From Shewanella fidelis ATCC BAA-318 (GTDB taxonomy: Bacteria > Pseudomonadota > Gammaproteobacteria > Enterobacterales > Shewanellaceae): a stretch of 61,766 nt of DNA. The notes below the pieces were generated by a model that saw only the letters and a list, made by a program, of their open reading frames with translations, was not told the DNA's origin and searched no databases. Of this stretch, positions 61,761 to 61,766 are shown piece by piece. A program made the translations under genes and the position numbers. Numbering within the stretch: the first letter of the stretch is position 1; each line of letters starts with the position of its first letter. Location: contig NZ_KI912459.1 in NCBI RefSeq assembly GCF_000518605.1, forward strand, positions 303,468 to 365,233, written 5' to 3'.

Positions 61761-61766
61761 TGGGAT

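Overview
The window looks like the chromosome of a Shewanella-type marine gammaproteobacterium (Alteromonadales). The evidence is the gene set: a POT peptide transporter with the full ExxERFxYY motif, an RfaH homologue, an ElyC-like protein, a DUF2982-type protein, bactofilin, NapF, a phhA-phhB-tyrR block with fah-maiA, and a tRNA-Val(TAC). The species call is inference; no search was run.

Layout. (1) 1-2615: a POT transporter ending in a heptamer (GAACCTA) array, then an RfaH-like antiterminator. (2) 3029-21978, plus strand: a surface-polysaccharide operon (O-antigen or capsule). It is preceded by a gene-poor leader carrying a perfect 12-nt ops element at 4574-4585, the recruitment site for RfaH. 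Genes in order: large OPX exporter, Wzz, monotopic phosphoglycosyl transferase, GT2, opine-dehydrogenase-like protein, ATP-grasp ligase, Wzx, GT, Wzy, GT4, rmlB, ugd, UDP-glucuronate 4-epimerase, rmlC. Two repeat islands with inverted CTAG-containing ends sit between the last sugar-nucleotide genes. (3) 22010-36731, minus strand: a second, separate polysaccharide locus resembling the Vibrio syp system. It has Wza lipoprotein, chain-length protein, polymerase, flippase, GT2, a GT26/TagA plus phosphoglycosyl transferase fusion, a double pseudoenzyme, TagD and a TagB/F-like glycerophosphotransferase. It is headed by a STAS / anti-sigma-kinase / PP2C partner-switch module. (4) 37266-39261, plus strand: a LuxU-like Hpt protein and a LuxO/SypG-like sigma54 activator. 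Three well-spaced sigma54 promoter candidates and a weaker fourth lie in the minus-strand locus, each with a TTGCA-rich palindrome about 100-140 bp upstream, so the activator probably drives the locus. (5) 39359-46583: PHP phosphatase, rmlD-like reductase, Wzi-like outer-membrane protein, GH3 and GH16 glycosidases. (6) 46743-53346: housekeeping genes (cysQ, mak-like, elyC-like, DUF2982-type, bactofilin, napF, galE, galU). (7) 53764-61552: aromatic amino-acid catabolism (phhA, phhB, tyrR, fah, maiA), a divergent LysR/MFS pair, a small unknown gene, and tRNA-Val.

How it fits together. galU, ugd and the epimerase would supply UDP-Glc, UDP-GlcA and UDP-GalA; rmlB/C/D would supply dTDP-rhamnose (no rmlA is in the window). 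In the first locus the opine dehydrogenase and ATP-grasp pair suggests an N-(carboxyalkyl)amino acid amide-linked to a uronic acid. In the second, TagA-like + TagD + TagB/F-like genes suggest a teichoic-acid-like glycerol-phosphate decoration or linkage. The strongest candidates for undescribed biology are the sigma54/partner-switch-controlled locus with three copies of a phosphoglycosyl-transferase fold (two without the catalytic Asp-Glu pair), the opine/ATP-grasp pair, and the heptamer repeat family that follows four genes in the same sense.
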